Assembly (NCBI RefSeq): GCF_025847235.1
Contig: NZ_JAOZEW010000022.1
Location: 47,115 to 111,114 of the forward strand
DNA: 64,000 nucleotides
DNA from: Flavobacterium shii
GTDB taxonomy: Bacteria > Bacteroidota > Bacteroidia > Flavobacteriales > Flavobacteriaceae
Direction: 5' to 3'
This document shows, one piece after another, positions 1 through 8,184 of the stretch; position 1 is the stretch's first letter, and each line of letters opens with the position of its first letter. Under the pieces are notes generated by a model. It ran no database searches, had not been told where the DNA came from, and saw only the letters and a program-made list of their open reading frames with translations. The position numbers and the translations under genes are program-made.

Positions 1-1
1 A

Positions 2-841
2 AGTTCAAATTCATTTTTTCCACCGAAAAAAATGATCTCGTTTAATGCACTCATCAAAAACAATGATGGATTGCTTGCAAATCATATTGCACAAACTGAG
101 AAAACATCTTATAAATTTGCTGTTAGTGCATTACATTATGAGGTTTTGAGTTGGAAAAAAGAATTAGAAGATAATGGTTTTCTTTCCATAAAAAACATTG
201 GCGAAATTAGAATGAACGCCGATAAAAACCTTGTGTTTACACCAAACGAGCAGAATAATTATTTAGCAACTTCATTTGGATTAAGTCCGTTTGTTTCTCC
301 AATGGTAAAAAGAGAAATTTTCGAAAAACAAGTCGAAGCTTTTGAACTAGAAAATGCCAATGAAAACGAAGTAATTGAATTATCTGGATATAAAAATTCT
401 TATTTAAAATATGCTGCAATTTTTATACTTGCATTAGGTGTGACTGGTAGTATTGGATATCCGATGTATCAAAATCAAATTGCGGCTAAAACTGTTCTAG
501 TAGAAAGTGCTGTTCAAAAACAAGTACAAAACAAAATTCAGGAAGCTACTTTTTTTATCAAAAACCCAATGCCAGCGGTAACTCTTTCTGTAAAAGAAGA
601 TAAATTACCAATGCCTTATCACATTATGGCAGGCGCTTTTAGAAGTGAAAAAAATGCTCAAAAGGCTTATGACAAGTTAATAAAAGCTGGATACGAAGCC
701 AAATTAATTCCTGCAAACAAACACGGTCTTTTCCCTGTTTTATATGGTAGTTATGCTACAATGCGTGAAGCAGAAAAAGCGCAAAAAGAAATACAGAAAA
801 CTATAAATCCTGATGCTTGGATTCTTATAGAAACGCTATAA
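2..841 (+). CDS. HU-CCDC81/SPOR domain membrane protein, 5' end outside the window
   Basis: The frame is open to the left window edge. The codons before the ATG at 32 read SSNSFFPPKK, which continues the conserved HU-CCDC81 domain, so the ATG at 32 is internal and the gene is cut by the window. Counting from that Met, residues 1-110 finish the HU-like part, 126-145 form one membrane helix, and about 195-269 are a SPOR domain (start YHIMAGAFRSEKNA). SPOR domains bind denuded glycan strands of septal peptidoglycan. In Bacteroidota this architecture is thought to link a DNA-binding-like cytoplasmic domain to the periplasmic wall, but the role is not settled. A hairpin terminator follows directly. 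Confidence 0.85.
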   Translation, partial: SSNSFFPPKKMISFNALIKNNDGLLANHIAQTEKTSYKFAVSALHYEVLSWKKELEDNGFLSIKNIGEIRMNADKNLVFTPNEQNNYLATSFGLSPFVSPMVKREIFEKQVEAFELENANENEVIELSGYKNSYLKYAAIFILALGVTGSIGYPMYQNQIAAKTVLVESAVQKQVQNKIQEATFFIKNPMPAVTLSVKEDKLPMPYHIMAGAFRSEKNAQKAYDKLIKAGYEAKLIPANKHGLFPVLYGSYATMREAEKAQKEIQKTINPDAWILIETL

Positions 842-845
842 AAAC

Positions 846-874
846 AAAAACCTATTCGAAAGAATAGGTTTTTT
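846..874 (+). terminator. Intrinsic terminator after the SPOR gene
   Basis: The inverted repeat AACCTATTC / GAATAGGTT has a GAAA loop and is followed by six T. It lies 5 bases after the SPOR stop codon and before the convergent helicase gene. Confidence 0.8.
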
Positions 875-895
875 ATGCTTAAAAATTACTGCATC

Positions 896-3163
896 TTAAT
901 TCAAACTTGCTTTAAACATACGCAGTTCATCCCAAGAAAACTTTTCTCCGTGTTTCTCTTTCAATCCATTAAGAGATTCTTCCTGATAAAATTTAAAAGC
1001 CTCTGTTAATGCTGCAATTTTCTCCGCAGGTAAAACATCAGTAACCGAAATAACTTTCGTCTGGATCAGCTTTACCAAATGAGATTCAATTGTTTGTGGT
1101 GTTAGTTTTCGGATGTTGGCAATCTCTTTAATAGAAATTTTTTCCTGCCATAATTCATACGTTTCCTCTACAGTAGATTTTTTAATCGTTTTTTCTTTCG
1201 GCTTTTTGGCAGAATAACGTTCAACTGGCTCATCATCATCCAATAAATCTGCATTCTTACTTTTGAAATTATCTCGGATAATAGTCGTTTTCTTCGACTT
1301 ATAACTTTTGATCTCTGGCGATGTTAATTTATCTTTGGATATGGTTTCTCCTGCAACAACAGTTTCTATCAGTAATCTAGCCTTCATTAAGCGCAAAACA
1401 GCTTTTGTTTGTAACTCCTCAAGCCAGTTTAATTCATCATAAAAAGCTTTTGCTTTTTTAACGCGTTGGATTTCTTCAATTTTATATAAAAGCTCATAAA
1501 CCAATTCGTCCATAGGTTTCATAAAATATCCATAAGCTGCTTCTATTCGCTCCGAAACATGAATTAAATCAACCGTTTCATTATTAAAAATTCTATTTAG
1601 CTGAATGATGAACTTTTTAGCAGGATCTACCAGTGATTCTATTATCAAAGTCTGCTTTTTTGCCCACAGCGCATGCTTTCCTTTTTCAGAACTTTCAGAT
1701 TTTTCGTTATAGCTGTATTGATGATTGCGCCATTCCTGTGCAAGATCTGCCCAATCAAAACTGTTAGCCAGATACTTATGTATAAAATTCTTGGTTTCGA
1801 AGTGTAACGAATTTTTTAATAATTCTTCCGAAGCTTTGTTCAAAGCATAATCCATCACATCCTGATCGTTCGAAATACCATTCATTCGTAGCGGAGAAAG
1901 CAAAATAAGCCCATTTAAAGAACGCAAACGTGATAATGCAACATAAGCCTGTCCTGGAAGAAAAACTTGCGATACATCGAGCGCAGCTTTATCAAAAGTT
2001 AAACCTTGACTTTTATGAACCGTAATTGCCCAAGCGAGTTTGATCGGATATTGTACAAAAGTACCTAGAACCTCCTCCTCTATTTCCTGAGTCATTTCAT
2101 CGACTTTGTATCGAATATTCTGCCATTCGTATTTTTCAACTTCAATGGTTTTATCTTCATCTGGAAAATGAACCATAATTTCCTGGCTTGATAGCGATTT
2201 TATCACGCCCATTTTACCGTTGAAATAATTTTTATCAAAAGACAAATCGTTTTTAACAAACATAACCTGAGCGCCAATTTTTAATTGAAGATTTGGGTCA
2301 AGTGGGTAAATTTTTTCAGGAAAATCACCTACAATATCAGGAAAATAATTATTCATTTTTCCTTTTAAGTCATTAATCGCCTGATTATTAATTGCATCTG
2401 CCTTGGCATTATGCGTAGTAAGAGTTATATATCCCGGATTGTTTTTTAAATCAAAATCTGGTTGAACGTACTGGTTTAAACTCTGAATATCTTGTGGAGT
2501 TATTTGATTGTTTCTCAGATTATTTAAAACCGAAATAAAAGCATCATCCGTCTGGCGGAAAATTTTCGATAATTCGATATACAACGGCGGATTTTGCTGA
2601 ATTACATGTGAATGAAAAAAGAATTTCCCACGATAATACGTTCTTAAAGTTCTCCATTCTTCATCACGAATTACGGGTGGTAATTGCAATAAATCACCGA
2701 TGAATAAAACCTGAACACCACCAAATGGGTTACTATTTTTACGAACAGTTTGCATCATAAAATCCATAGCATCAAGCAAATCGGCACGAAGCATACTAAC
2801 TTCATCTATAACCAACAACTCCATATTACGGATAACAGCACGCTTTACATTGTTCATTTTAAAATGCCTGCGCAAAGTTGCCTTCGTTTCAAACTTGGTA
2901 GTTTCCGAAAATTGAGGCGAAGAATTATCAGGAATAAAACCTGCAAATGGCAACTGAAACATCGAATGAATCGTAACACCACCGGCATTAAGAGCAGCAA
3001 TTCCTGTAGGCGCAACGACAACAGTATTTTTGTGCGTTGTTTCAATAATTTCACGCAATAATGTGGTTTTTCCAGTCCCCGCTTTTCCTGTGAGGAAAAT
3101 CGAGCGTTGCGTTTGATTAATGAACTGTAGCGTATAGGAAGTGGCTTCGGAAATGTTTTGCAT
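896..3163 (-). CDS. Pif1/RecD2-like superfamily 1 helicase with C-terminal helix-turn-helix
   Basis: 755-residue ATPase. Walker A GKAGTGKTT is at residues 26-34 and the Walker B stretch LLVIDEVSML is near 115-125. The motif QLPP follows the sensor region, and VHKSQGLTFDKA near 385 is the motif V/VI region typical of Pif1-type SF1 helicases. Residues about 665-705 (EIANIRKLTPQTIESHL) look like the HTH_40 helicase-associated helix-turn-helix that is also found at the end of RecQ. The family unwinds DNA and helps at stalled forks or G-quadruplexes; the precise role here is inferred. It is a single gene with its own -7 element at 3218-3225. A UvrD-type assignment is less likely because Pif1 motifs are clear. 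Confidence 0.85.
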   Translation of the reverse strand: MQNISEATSYTLQFINQTQRSIFLTGKAGTGKTTLLREIIETTHKNTVVVAPTGIAALNAGGVTIHSMFQLPFAGFIPDNSSPQFSETTKFETKATLRRHFKMNNVKRAVIRNMELLVIDEVSMLRADLLDAMDFMMQTVRKNSNPFGGVQVLFIGDLLQLPPVIRDEEWRTLRTYYRGKFFFHSHVIQQNPPLYIELSKIFRQTDDAFISVLNNLRNNQITPQDIQSLNQYVQPDFDLKNNPGYITLTTHNAKADAINNQAINDLKGKMNNYFPDIVGDFPEKIYPLDPNLQLKIGAQVMFVKNDLSFDKNYFNGKMGVIKSLSSQEIMVHFPDEDKTIEVEKYEWQNIRYKVDEMTQEIEEEVLGTFVQYPIKLAWAITVHKSQGLTFDKAALDVSQVFLPGQAYVALSRLRSLNGLILLSPLRMNGISNDQDVMDYALNKASEELLKNSLHFETKNFIHKYLANSFDWADLAQEWRNHQYSYNEKSESSEKGKHALWAKKQTLIIESLVDPAKKFIIQLNRIFNNETVDLIHVSERIEAAYGYFMKPMDELVYELLYKIEEIQRVKKAKAFYDELNWLEELQTKAVLRLMKARLLIETVVAGETISKDKLTSPEIKSYKSKKTTIIRDNFKSKNADLLDDDEPVERYSAKKPKEKTIKKSTVEETYELWQEKISIKEIANIRKLTPQTIESHLVKLIQTKVISVTDVLPAEKIAALTEAFKFYQEESLNGLKEKHGEKFSWDELRMFKASLN

Positions 3164-3217
3164 TAGGCTTATTTTAATAACTAAAATATGGAAATTCTTT
3201 TTTAGAAAATCATTTTA

Positions 3218-3225
3218 CAAAAGTA
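3218..3225 (-). promoter_or_regulatory. -7 promoter element of the helicase gene
   Basis: The minus strand reads TACTTTTG, a perfect match to the Bacteroidota -7 consensus TAnnTTTG, 55 bases before the helicase ATG. Confidence 0.55.
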
Positions 3226-3275
3226 GAAGAACATATTGAAGTTAACCACCCTATTGAGGATAATTTATAATAAAA

Positions 3276-3303
3276 AAAGCCTATATCTGGAGATATAGGC
3301 TTT
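3276..3303 (-). terminator. Intrinsic terminator of the OmpH-like gene
   Basis: A near-perfect inverted repeat, AAAGCCTATATC paired with GATATAGGCTTT, is followed on the minus strand by a T tract. It sits 22 bases after the stop of the minus-strand gene at 3325. Confidence 0.85.
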
Positions 3304-3324
3304 AAAAATAGTAGTTAGTTTGTA

Positions 3325-3912
3325 TTATTTTTTTGCAGCTGTAGTATCTTTTGCTTTAGCATCAGATTTAGTATCTAATTTCGTACCAGCTTTATAATTG
3401 TCGTTTAATGCTTTAACGATATCTTTAGTGATATCATATTTCTCCTCAGCATATAAAATCGAAGCAGCATCACCTGTTCCGTAAATGTAAGAGTACCCTT
3501 TTTCTTTACCGTAGTTCTTGATGAATTTTTTAACACCAGTAACCAAAGTATCCATTTCGGCACCACTTTCTTGTTGCAATTGTTGAGCAAGCGCTTGTTG
3601 AGCATACCCTAATTGTTGCTCTCTTTTTTGCAATTCAGCACCTCTTTGTTGTGCCCATGCTTGACCATTGGCTTGAGCCTGACTTTGGAAATTAGCAGCA
3701 TCTTGTTTGAAACGAGTAATCTCGGCTTGAAGCTGTCTCCCTTTTTCTTCTGCTTGTGCTTTGTATTTAGCTTCAAGATCTTTTGCTTCAGTGTACTCTT
3801 TCATTAAAACTGAAGTGTCAACGTAAGCTGTTTTTACTTCCTTAACTTCTGCTGTTTTATTACAAGCAACAACTGAAATTGAAAGTGCGATAATTACTAA
3901 TGCTTTTTTCAT
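3325..3912 (-). CDS. OmpH/Skp-family lipoprotein
   Basis: 195 residues from the ATG at 3912. The frame stays open for 38 more codons upstream, but the signal peptide MKKALVIIALSISVVAC starts here and gives a lipobox with lipidated Cys17. After that comes a helical, Gln/Lys/Glu-rich OmpH segment (about residues 28-130: DTSVLMKEYTEAKDLEAKYK and onward), which in Skp forms the tentacle-like coiled coil that holds unfolded outer-membrane proteins in the periplasm. Residues 130-175 (FIKNYGKEKGYSYIYG) are the typical end of the domain. The tail is Lys/Asp/Ala-rich. Lipid anchoring is unlike soluble enterobacterial Skp but common in Bacteroidota. A periplasmic chaperone role is inferred. Confidence 0.85.
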   Translation of the reverse strand: MKKALVIIALSISVVACNKTAEVKEVKTAYVDTSVLMKEYTEAKDLEAKYKAQAEEKGRQLQAEITRFKQDAANFQSQAQANGQAWAQQRGAELQKREQQLGYAQQALAQQLQQESGAEMDTLVTGVKKFIKNYGKEKGYSYIYGTGDAASILYAEEKYDITKDIVKALNDNYKAGTKLDTKSDAKAKDTTAAKK

Positions 3913-3946
3913 TTTGTTAATTTCTATTTTTTTTAAGTATGAAAGA

Positions 3947-3954
3947 CAAAAATA
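3947..3954 (-). promoter_or_regulatory. -7 promoter element of the OmpH-like gene
   Basis: The minus strand reads TATTTTTG (TAnnTTTG), 34 bases before the ATG at 3912. This also supports the downstream start choice, because the longer frame would begin upstream of the promoter. Confidence 0.55.
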
Positions 3955-4158
3955 TAAAAAAATCAATAGCACCGACATAAAGTTTAAAAAATGCACGATT
4001 TTTATAGTATCAATTTTTGTTATCAAACCCAGATTATTTATAATTTACTGCTATTAATATTGGATTTACCAGCCTTTATTTAAGACGTTTTCTCAAAAAA
4101 GGCATACAAATGCCTATTTACCACCAAAAACATGCTTTAAAGTGGCTAAAAATACGTT

Positions 4159-5007
4159 TTACTTGTTTTTTAAGACGTAAATGTGCGATGAATATTCCAA
4201 AGTACGTTTTGCTTTCCAATTTGATTTTAAACCAACAAAAAATGCTGATACGTAATTCATTTTTCCGGTTTTGTATTTTTCCGAAAGTAAGCTCACATAA
4301 AAAGAATCAAATTTCATTGGAAGAATTTTTTCAAGACGCATATCTACTTTTCCAAAAAGAGACTGAATCGCTTTTTTTGAGAAATGCCAAAAATGAATTG
4401 GCACATCATAAGCCGCCCAAAATTCCTTATAATGATTTGCATCAAAAGATTTAAAATTTGGAACTGCTACAATTAACGTTCCAGTTGGTTTTAATAATCG
4501 CTTTAATTCCTGAATTTGAAATTCTAAATTTGGTACATGTTCCAAAACATGCCACATCGTAATTACGTCAAAAGAATTATTTTCTAAGTTCGAAATTTTT
4601 TCAACAAAAGAAATCCCCTTTTTTATAGCAATAGATTTTGCTCTGTCGCTCGGTTCTACTCCAACAGTCTCCCAACCATTTTCTTTAGCTGTTAATAAAA
4701 AATCTCCGGTTCCGGCACCAATGTCTAAAATTCTTCCTTTTTGCGGATTTTGAGAATTGATCAAATCCAATTTATTTTTTAAAGCAATATTTTTCACAAT
4801 GTGATATGCTTTTTCAAATAACGAACGTTTGTTATCTGTGTGCGAAATATAATCTTCACTTTCGTAATATTTCCCCAAATTATTTTCGTTTGGTTGTGGA
4901 GATGTGATTAACATGTCCAAAGTTTCATCATGATACAATTCAAAAGTTTCTTTAGAAACCGAATGATCTTTTACAGTAAGAAAGTGTTTTTTGTTTAAAA
5001 CGTCCAT
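4159..5007 (-). CDS. Class I SAM-dependent methyltransferase
   Basis: 282 residues. SAM-binding motif I, LDIGAGTG, is at 94-101, and the post-motif stretch ITMWHVLEHVPNL near 147-159 is typical of the Methyltransf_23/UbiE-like group. The N-terminal 60 residues resemble the extra domain of methyltransferases that act on sugars or unknown small molecules (ITSPQP...YYESEDYISH). The substrate cannot be read from the sequence. It stands alone between the OmpH-like gene and a GNAT gene, all on the minus strand. Confidence 0.8.
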   Translation of the reverse strand: MDVLNKKHFLTVKDHSVSKETFELYHDETLDMLITSPQPNENNLGKYYESEDYISHTDNKRSLFEKAYHIVKNIALKNKLDLINSQNPQKGRILDIGAGTGDFLLTAKENGWETVGVEPSDRAKSIAIKKGISFVEKISNLENNSFDVITMWHVLEHVPNLEFQIQELKRLLKPTGTLIVAVPNFKSFDANHYKEFWAAYDVPIHFWHFSKKAIQSLFGKVDMRLEKILPMKFDSFYVSLLSEKYKTGKMNYVSAFFVGLKSNWKAKRTLEYSSHIYVLKNK

Positions 5008-5043
5008 TTTTTAATTATAGGTATTTTTGGTTTATTTTTATAG

Positions 5044-5081
5044 TAAACCCTAAAAACGAAATTTATCATTTTTAGGGTTTA
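5044..5081 (-). terminator. Hairpin after the GNAT gene
   Basis: TAAACCCTAAAAA pairs perfectly with TTTTTAGGGTTTA around a 12-base loop. It is just past the stop of the minus-strand GNAT gene. There is no long T tract beyond the stem, so the terminator reading is probable rather than certain. Confidence 0.6.
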
Positions 5082-5107
5082 TTGTACTTAAATATTTTAT
5101 TTTCTAT

Positions 5108-5572
5108 TTAATGCTTCCAATTAATTTTGACTGCTGATATTTTTTCGTTTTCCATTCTTGTTTCATTACAAACTGTAAAGCCATTTTTCACATAAAACAA
5201 CAACGGCGATTTATACGGTTCATTATCCTGTTTTAAATCATTGTTATGATCTACAACCCACCCATTCAAATTAGTGTTGTTTTTTTTTAATTCTTCAATC
5301 AATAATGAACCTTTACCTGTTCCCTGAATTTGATTGTCTACAATTATTGCAAACCAATCTTCATCATCTCTAAAAAAAGTAAACGCCCATCCTTTAATTT
5401 TATTTCTACCATCAATTAACAAATGATGTTTTAAATTAGATAAACCGTTTAAATACAAGTCAAAATCTTTAATTGTATTATATTTTAGTTTCTCTGGGTA
5501 TTCATTGTTCCAAAGTTGCAATAAGGAATTATTTTGTTCTAATGATAAAACTTCTACCTGAACTATCGTCAT
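5108..5572 (-). CDS. GNAT-family N-acetyltransferase
   Basis: 154 residues with the GNAT fold pattern: strand-rich N-terminal half, then AIIVDNQIQGTGKGSLLIEEL near residues 77-97, where the QGTGKG stretch is the acetyl-CoA pyrophosphate-binding loop (motif A, Q/RxxGxG/A). The segment YKSPLLFYVKNGFTV near 122-136 is the motif B region. The acceptor substrate is unknown. It lies upstream of the methyltransferase, separated by a hairpin, with the first parS-like cluster beginning about 50 bases before its start. Confidence 0.8.
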   Translation of the reverse strand: MTIVQVEVLSLEQNNSLLQLWNNEYPEKLKYNTIKDFDLYLNGLSNLKHHLLIDGRNKIKGWAFTFFRDDEDWFAIIVDNQIQGTGKGSLLIEELKKNNTNLNGWVVDHNNDLKQDNEPYKSPLLFYVKNGFTVCNETRMENEKISAVKINWKH

Positions 5573-5625
5573 ATTCTAAAATTTAAAAATTCAATTTCCT
5601 CAACAAAATCATGCATTCGCAAAGT

Positions 5626-5641
5626 AGTTTCACGTGGAACA
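5626..5641. promoter_or_regulatory. parS-like ParB binding site 1
   Basis: AGTTTCACGTGGAACA matches the bacterial parS palindrome TGTTNCACGTGNAACA at most positions, including the central CACGTG. One half carries TTT instead of TTC. Confidence 0.75.
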
Positions 5642-5737
5642 TAGTGATTATAGATTTCAGTCTCCAAGTTCCAGAATAGATTTTAGATTTCCTTGAGATC
5701 AAAAAAATCATTCTATAAAACAACGATCAAACAAACT

Positions 5738-5753
5738 GATTTCACGTGGAACA
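5738..5753. promoter_or_regulatory. parS-like ParB binding site 2
   Basis: GATTTCACGTGGAACA has an intact central CACGTG and a perfect right half; the left half is degenerate. Confidence 0.65.
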
Positions 5754-5847
5754 TAAATATTTTAAATTTCGTTCTCGAATCATTGCGATACATTTTGGAA
5801 TAAATTCAAAACCAGAAATTCTCAGCAAAATCAAGTATTCCCAAAGT

Positions 5848-5863
5848 AGTTTCACGTGGAACA
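5848..5863. promoter_or_regulatory. parS-like ParB binding site 3
   Basis: AGTTTCACGTGGAACA is identical to site 1 and sits in a duplicated ~40-bp context (AAAATCA...CAAAGTAGTTTCACGTGG). Confidence 0.75.
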
Positions 5864-6023
5864 TTCTTCAGTTTCGGTTTTTAGTTTACATTCTCAGTTT
5901 AGAGCAACAGAACAAATTTCTTTAAAATATTTAAATACTACAAACATTTCCAACCCAAACCGAAGCTTTGGCACTAAAAACTAAAAAAATAATCCAAACG
6001 TGTGAAATAACAAAACCATAAAA

Positions 6024-6043
6024 AGACGCACTACTGTGCGTCT
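6024..6043 (-). terminator. mnmG terminator
   Basis: A perfect 8-bp stem, AGACGCAC / GTGCGTCT, has a TACT loop and is followed on the minus strand by TTTTTA. It lies 120 bases past the mnmG stop. Confidence 0.7.
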
Positions 6044-6165
6044 CTACTTATAATACGAACTAATTGAAAATAATCAAATTTTCACAAAACAGCTTAATGT
6101 CTAATATTTCAAATTCCAGCATACTGAGACTAAAAACTGAATACTGGTATCGAATACTAAGAAAC

Positions 6166-8037
6166 TTACCTTCCCATGTAAATCAATAATACCGAAATAT
6201 CACTTGGAGAAACTCCGCTTATTCTTGAAGCTTGGGAAATTGTCACAGGACGAATTTTACCAAGTTTTTGCTTTGCTTCAATCGACATTGATTTAATTTT
6301 ATTATAATCAAAATTTTCAGGGATTTTCACTTCTTCAAGTCTTGTTAACTTATCCGCGTTATTTCTTTCTTTTTCAATATAACCAGAATACTTAACTTGA
6401 ATTTCGGCTTGTTCGAGGATTTCCTGATCTACATCATTCCCTGCAATATATTCTTTTACTTTATCAAATTTCATAATATCCTCCAAATCGATTTGAGGAC
6501 GAGAGAAAACTTTAAACATTTTATCTCCTTGAGAAATTAGAGCTGTTCCCTTAGATTCCAAAATCGGATTCGCTTCTACAACAGAAACACTCGTTTCTTT
6601 GAAAAAAGCAACCATTTTTTCAGATTCATTCAATTTATGCTCCATTCTACGCAAACGTTTCTCCGAAGCTAAACCAATTTCGTAAGACATTGGCGTTAAT
6701 CTGAAATCGGCATTGTCTTGACGCAACAATGTTCTATACTCTGCACGAGAAGTAAACATACGATAAGGTTCTTCTGTTCCCTTCGTAATTAGGTCATCTA
6801 TTAAAACACCAATATACGCTTCATCACGTTTTAAAATTAATGGTGCTTTTTCGTGTACTTTCAAATGTGCATTTATTCCAGCCATCAAACCTTGAGAAGC
6901 TGCTTCTTCATATCCTGTCGTTCCGTTTATTTGTCCCGCAAAATATAAACCCTCGACTAATTTAGTTTCAAGCGTATGCTTTAGCTGCGTTGGCGGAAAG
7001 TAGTCATATTCGATAGCGTAACCTGGGCGGAAAAATTTCACCTTTTCAAAACCAACAACTGAACGCAAAGCTTTAAACTGAATATCCTCTGGTAAAGAAG
7101 TAGAAAATCCATTTACATAAACCTCACAAGTATTCCACCCTTCTGGCTCCACAAATAACTGATGACGTTCTTTATCAGCAAAACGATTAATTTTATCTTC
7201 TATCGAAGGACAATATCTAGGGCCGATACTTTTTATTCTTCCGTTAAACATTGGAGAACGATCAAAACCAGATCTCAAAATATCATGAACATCCAAGGAC
7301 GTATAAGTCATGTGACACGATCTTTGATGAACCAGCGGTGAAGTGACATCCGAGTATGAAAACTTATCAGGCTTAGCATCTCCTTTTTCTTCGTTCATTT
7401 TAGAATAATCCAAAGAACGCCCATCCACTCGTGGAGGCGTTCCAGTTTTCATTCTTCCAGATTCAAAACCTGCCTGAACCAAATCCTCTGTAATTCCGTA
7501 TGCAGCACTTTCGCCAGCTCTACCTCCACCAAATTGTTTATCTCCGATATGAATCAAACCGTTCAAGAAAGTTCCGTTTGTCAAAACAACCGATTTGGAA
7601 CGAATTTCAATTCCAAGTGAAGTTCTAACTCCTTTTATCTTTCCGTTTTCAATTATCAATCCTTTGACCATTTCTTGGTAAAAATCAAGATTTGGAGTTC
7701 CCTCCAACATCATTCGCCATTCTTCGGCAAAACGCATTCGATCACTTTGAACCCTTGGCGACCACATTGCTGGGCCTTTGGATTTGTTCAACATCTTAAA
7801 TTGAATTGCCGTGCGGTCGGAAACGATTCCTGAATATCCACCAAGCGCATCAATCTCACGTACAATTTGCCCTTTGGCAATTCCTCCCATTGCAGGGTTG
7901 CAAGACATCTGAGCAATGTTTTGCAAACTCATTGTTACAAGCAAAGTCTTCGATCCAAGATTTGCGGCTGCTGCCGCAGCCTCTGAACCAGCATGACCTG
8001 CGCCAACTACAATAACATCGTATTCTTCTAAAAACAT
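6166..8037 (-). CDS. mnmG: tRNA uridine-5-carboxymethylaminomethyl modification enzyme, FAD subunit
   Basis: 623 residues, the usual MnmG (GidA) length. The FAD Rossmann motif GAGHAGSEAA is at 12-21, and the signature motifs MSCNPAMGGIAKGQ and GRYCPSIEDK-like (IGPRYCPSIEDK) are present. The second FAD segment includes LYFAGQINGTTGYEEAASQG. With MnmE it installs the cmnm5 group at U34 of tRNAs. The start at 8037 gives the conserved N-terminus just before the Rossmann strand. It appears to be the last gene of DUF4175-ybeY-mnmG, but the 147-bp gap to ybeY holds two perfect parS sites, so ParB binding could affect its transcription. Confidence 0.97.
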   Translation of the reverse strand: MFLEEYDVIVVGAGHAGSEAAAAAANLGSKTLLVTMSLQNIAQMSCNPAMGGIAKGQIVREIDALGGYSGIVSDRTAIQFKMLNKSKGPAMWSPRVQSDRMRFAEEWRMMLEGTPNLDFYQEMVKGLIIENGKIKGVRTSLGIEIRSKSVVLTNGTFLNGLIHIGDKQFGGGRAGESAAYGITEDLVQAGFESGRMKTGTPPRVDGRSLDYSKMNEEKGDAKPDKFSYSDVTSPLVHQRSCHMTYTSLDVHDILRSGFDRSPMFNGRIKSIGPRYCPSIEDKINRFADKERHQLFVEPEGWNTCEVYVNGFSTSLPEDIQFKALRSVVGFEKVKFFRPGYAIEYDYFPPTQLKHTLETKLVEGLYFAGQINGTTGYEEAASQGLMAGINAHLKVHEKAPLILKRDEAYIGVLIDDLITKGTEEPYRMFTSRAEYRTLLRQDNADFRLTPMSYEIGLASEKRLRRMEHKLNESEKMVAFFKETSVSVVEANPILESKGTALISQGDKMFKVFSRPQIDLEDIMKFDKVKEYIAGNDVDQEILEQAEIQVKYSGYIEKERNNADKLTRLEEVKIPENFDYNKIKSMSIEAKQKLGKIRPVTISQASRISGVSPSDISVLLIYMGR

Positions 8038-8104
8038 TTTGATATAGATTTTTTCTTAATGCTTCACATTCGAAACAACTCAGAAACAAATTAAAATAAT
8101 TTCA

Positions 8105-8120
8105 TGTTCCACGTGGAACA
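8105..8120. promoter_or_regulatory. parS-like ParB binding site 4 (perfect palindrome)
   Basis: TGTTCCACGTGGAACA is a perfect 16-bp palindrome matching the parS consensus. It is 68 bases upstream of the mnmG ATG. Confidence 0.85.
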
Positions 8121-8143
8121 CATAAAGTAAAACTTAAAACTCA

Positions 8144-8159
8144 TGTTCCACGTGGAACA
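8144..8159. promoter_or_regulatory. parS-like ParB binding site 5 (perfect palindrome)
   Basis: A second exact copy of TGTTCCACGTGGAACA, 39 bases from site 4 in the same ybeY-mnmG gap. Confidence 0.85.
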
Positions 8160-8184
8160 TGTTGTTTGAGATGTTGGGATTTAA

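Larger units (their letters stand above)
5573..6165. other. 593-bp intergenic region with three parS-like sites
   Basis: No gene is visible. The block holds three imperfect parS palindromes (5626, 5738, 5848). The first and third are embedded in a ~40-bp duplicated context (5601-5641 and 5823-5863, about 222 bases apart). Next comes an AT-rich stretch and the mnmG terminator hairpin at 6024-6043. Confidence 0.8.

Noticed and set aside
2750..3061. Plus-strand frame inside the helicase
   Set aside because: Antisense shadow of the conserved Walker region; composition is not protein-like.
4110..4454. Plus-strand open frame opposite the methyltransferase
   Set aside because: It lies antisense to a clear class I methyltransferase, is rich in Lys/Phe without family motifs, and has no promoter element.
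6024..6043. Palindrome as a seventh parS site
   Set aside because: It has no CACGTG core and is followed by a T tract, so it is a terminator.
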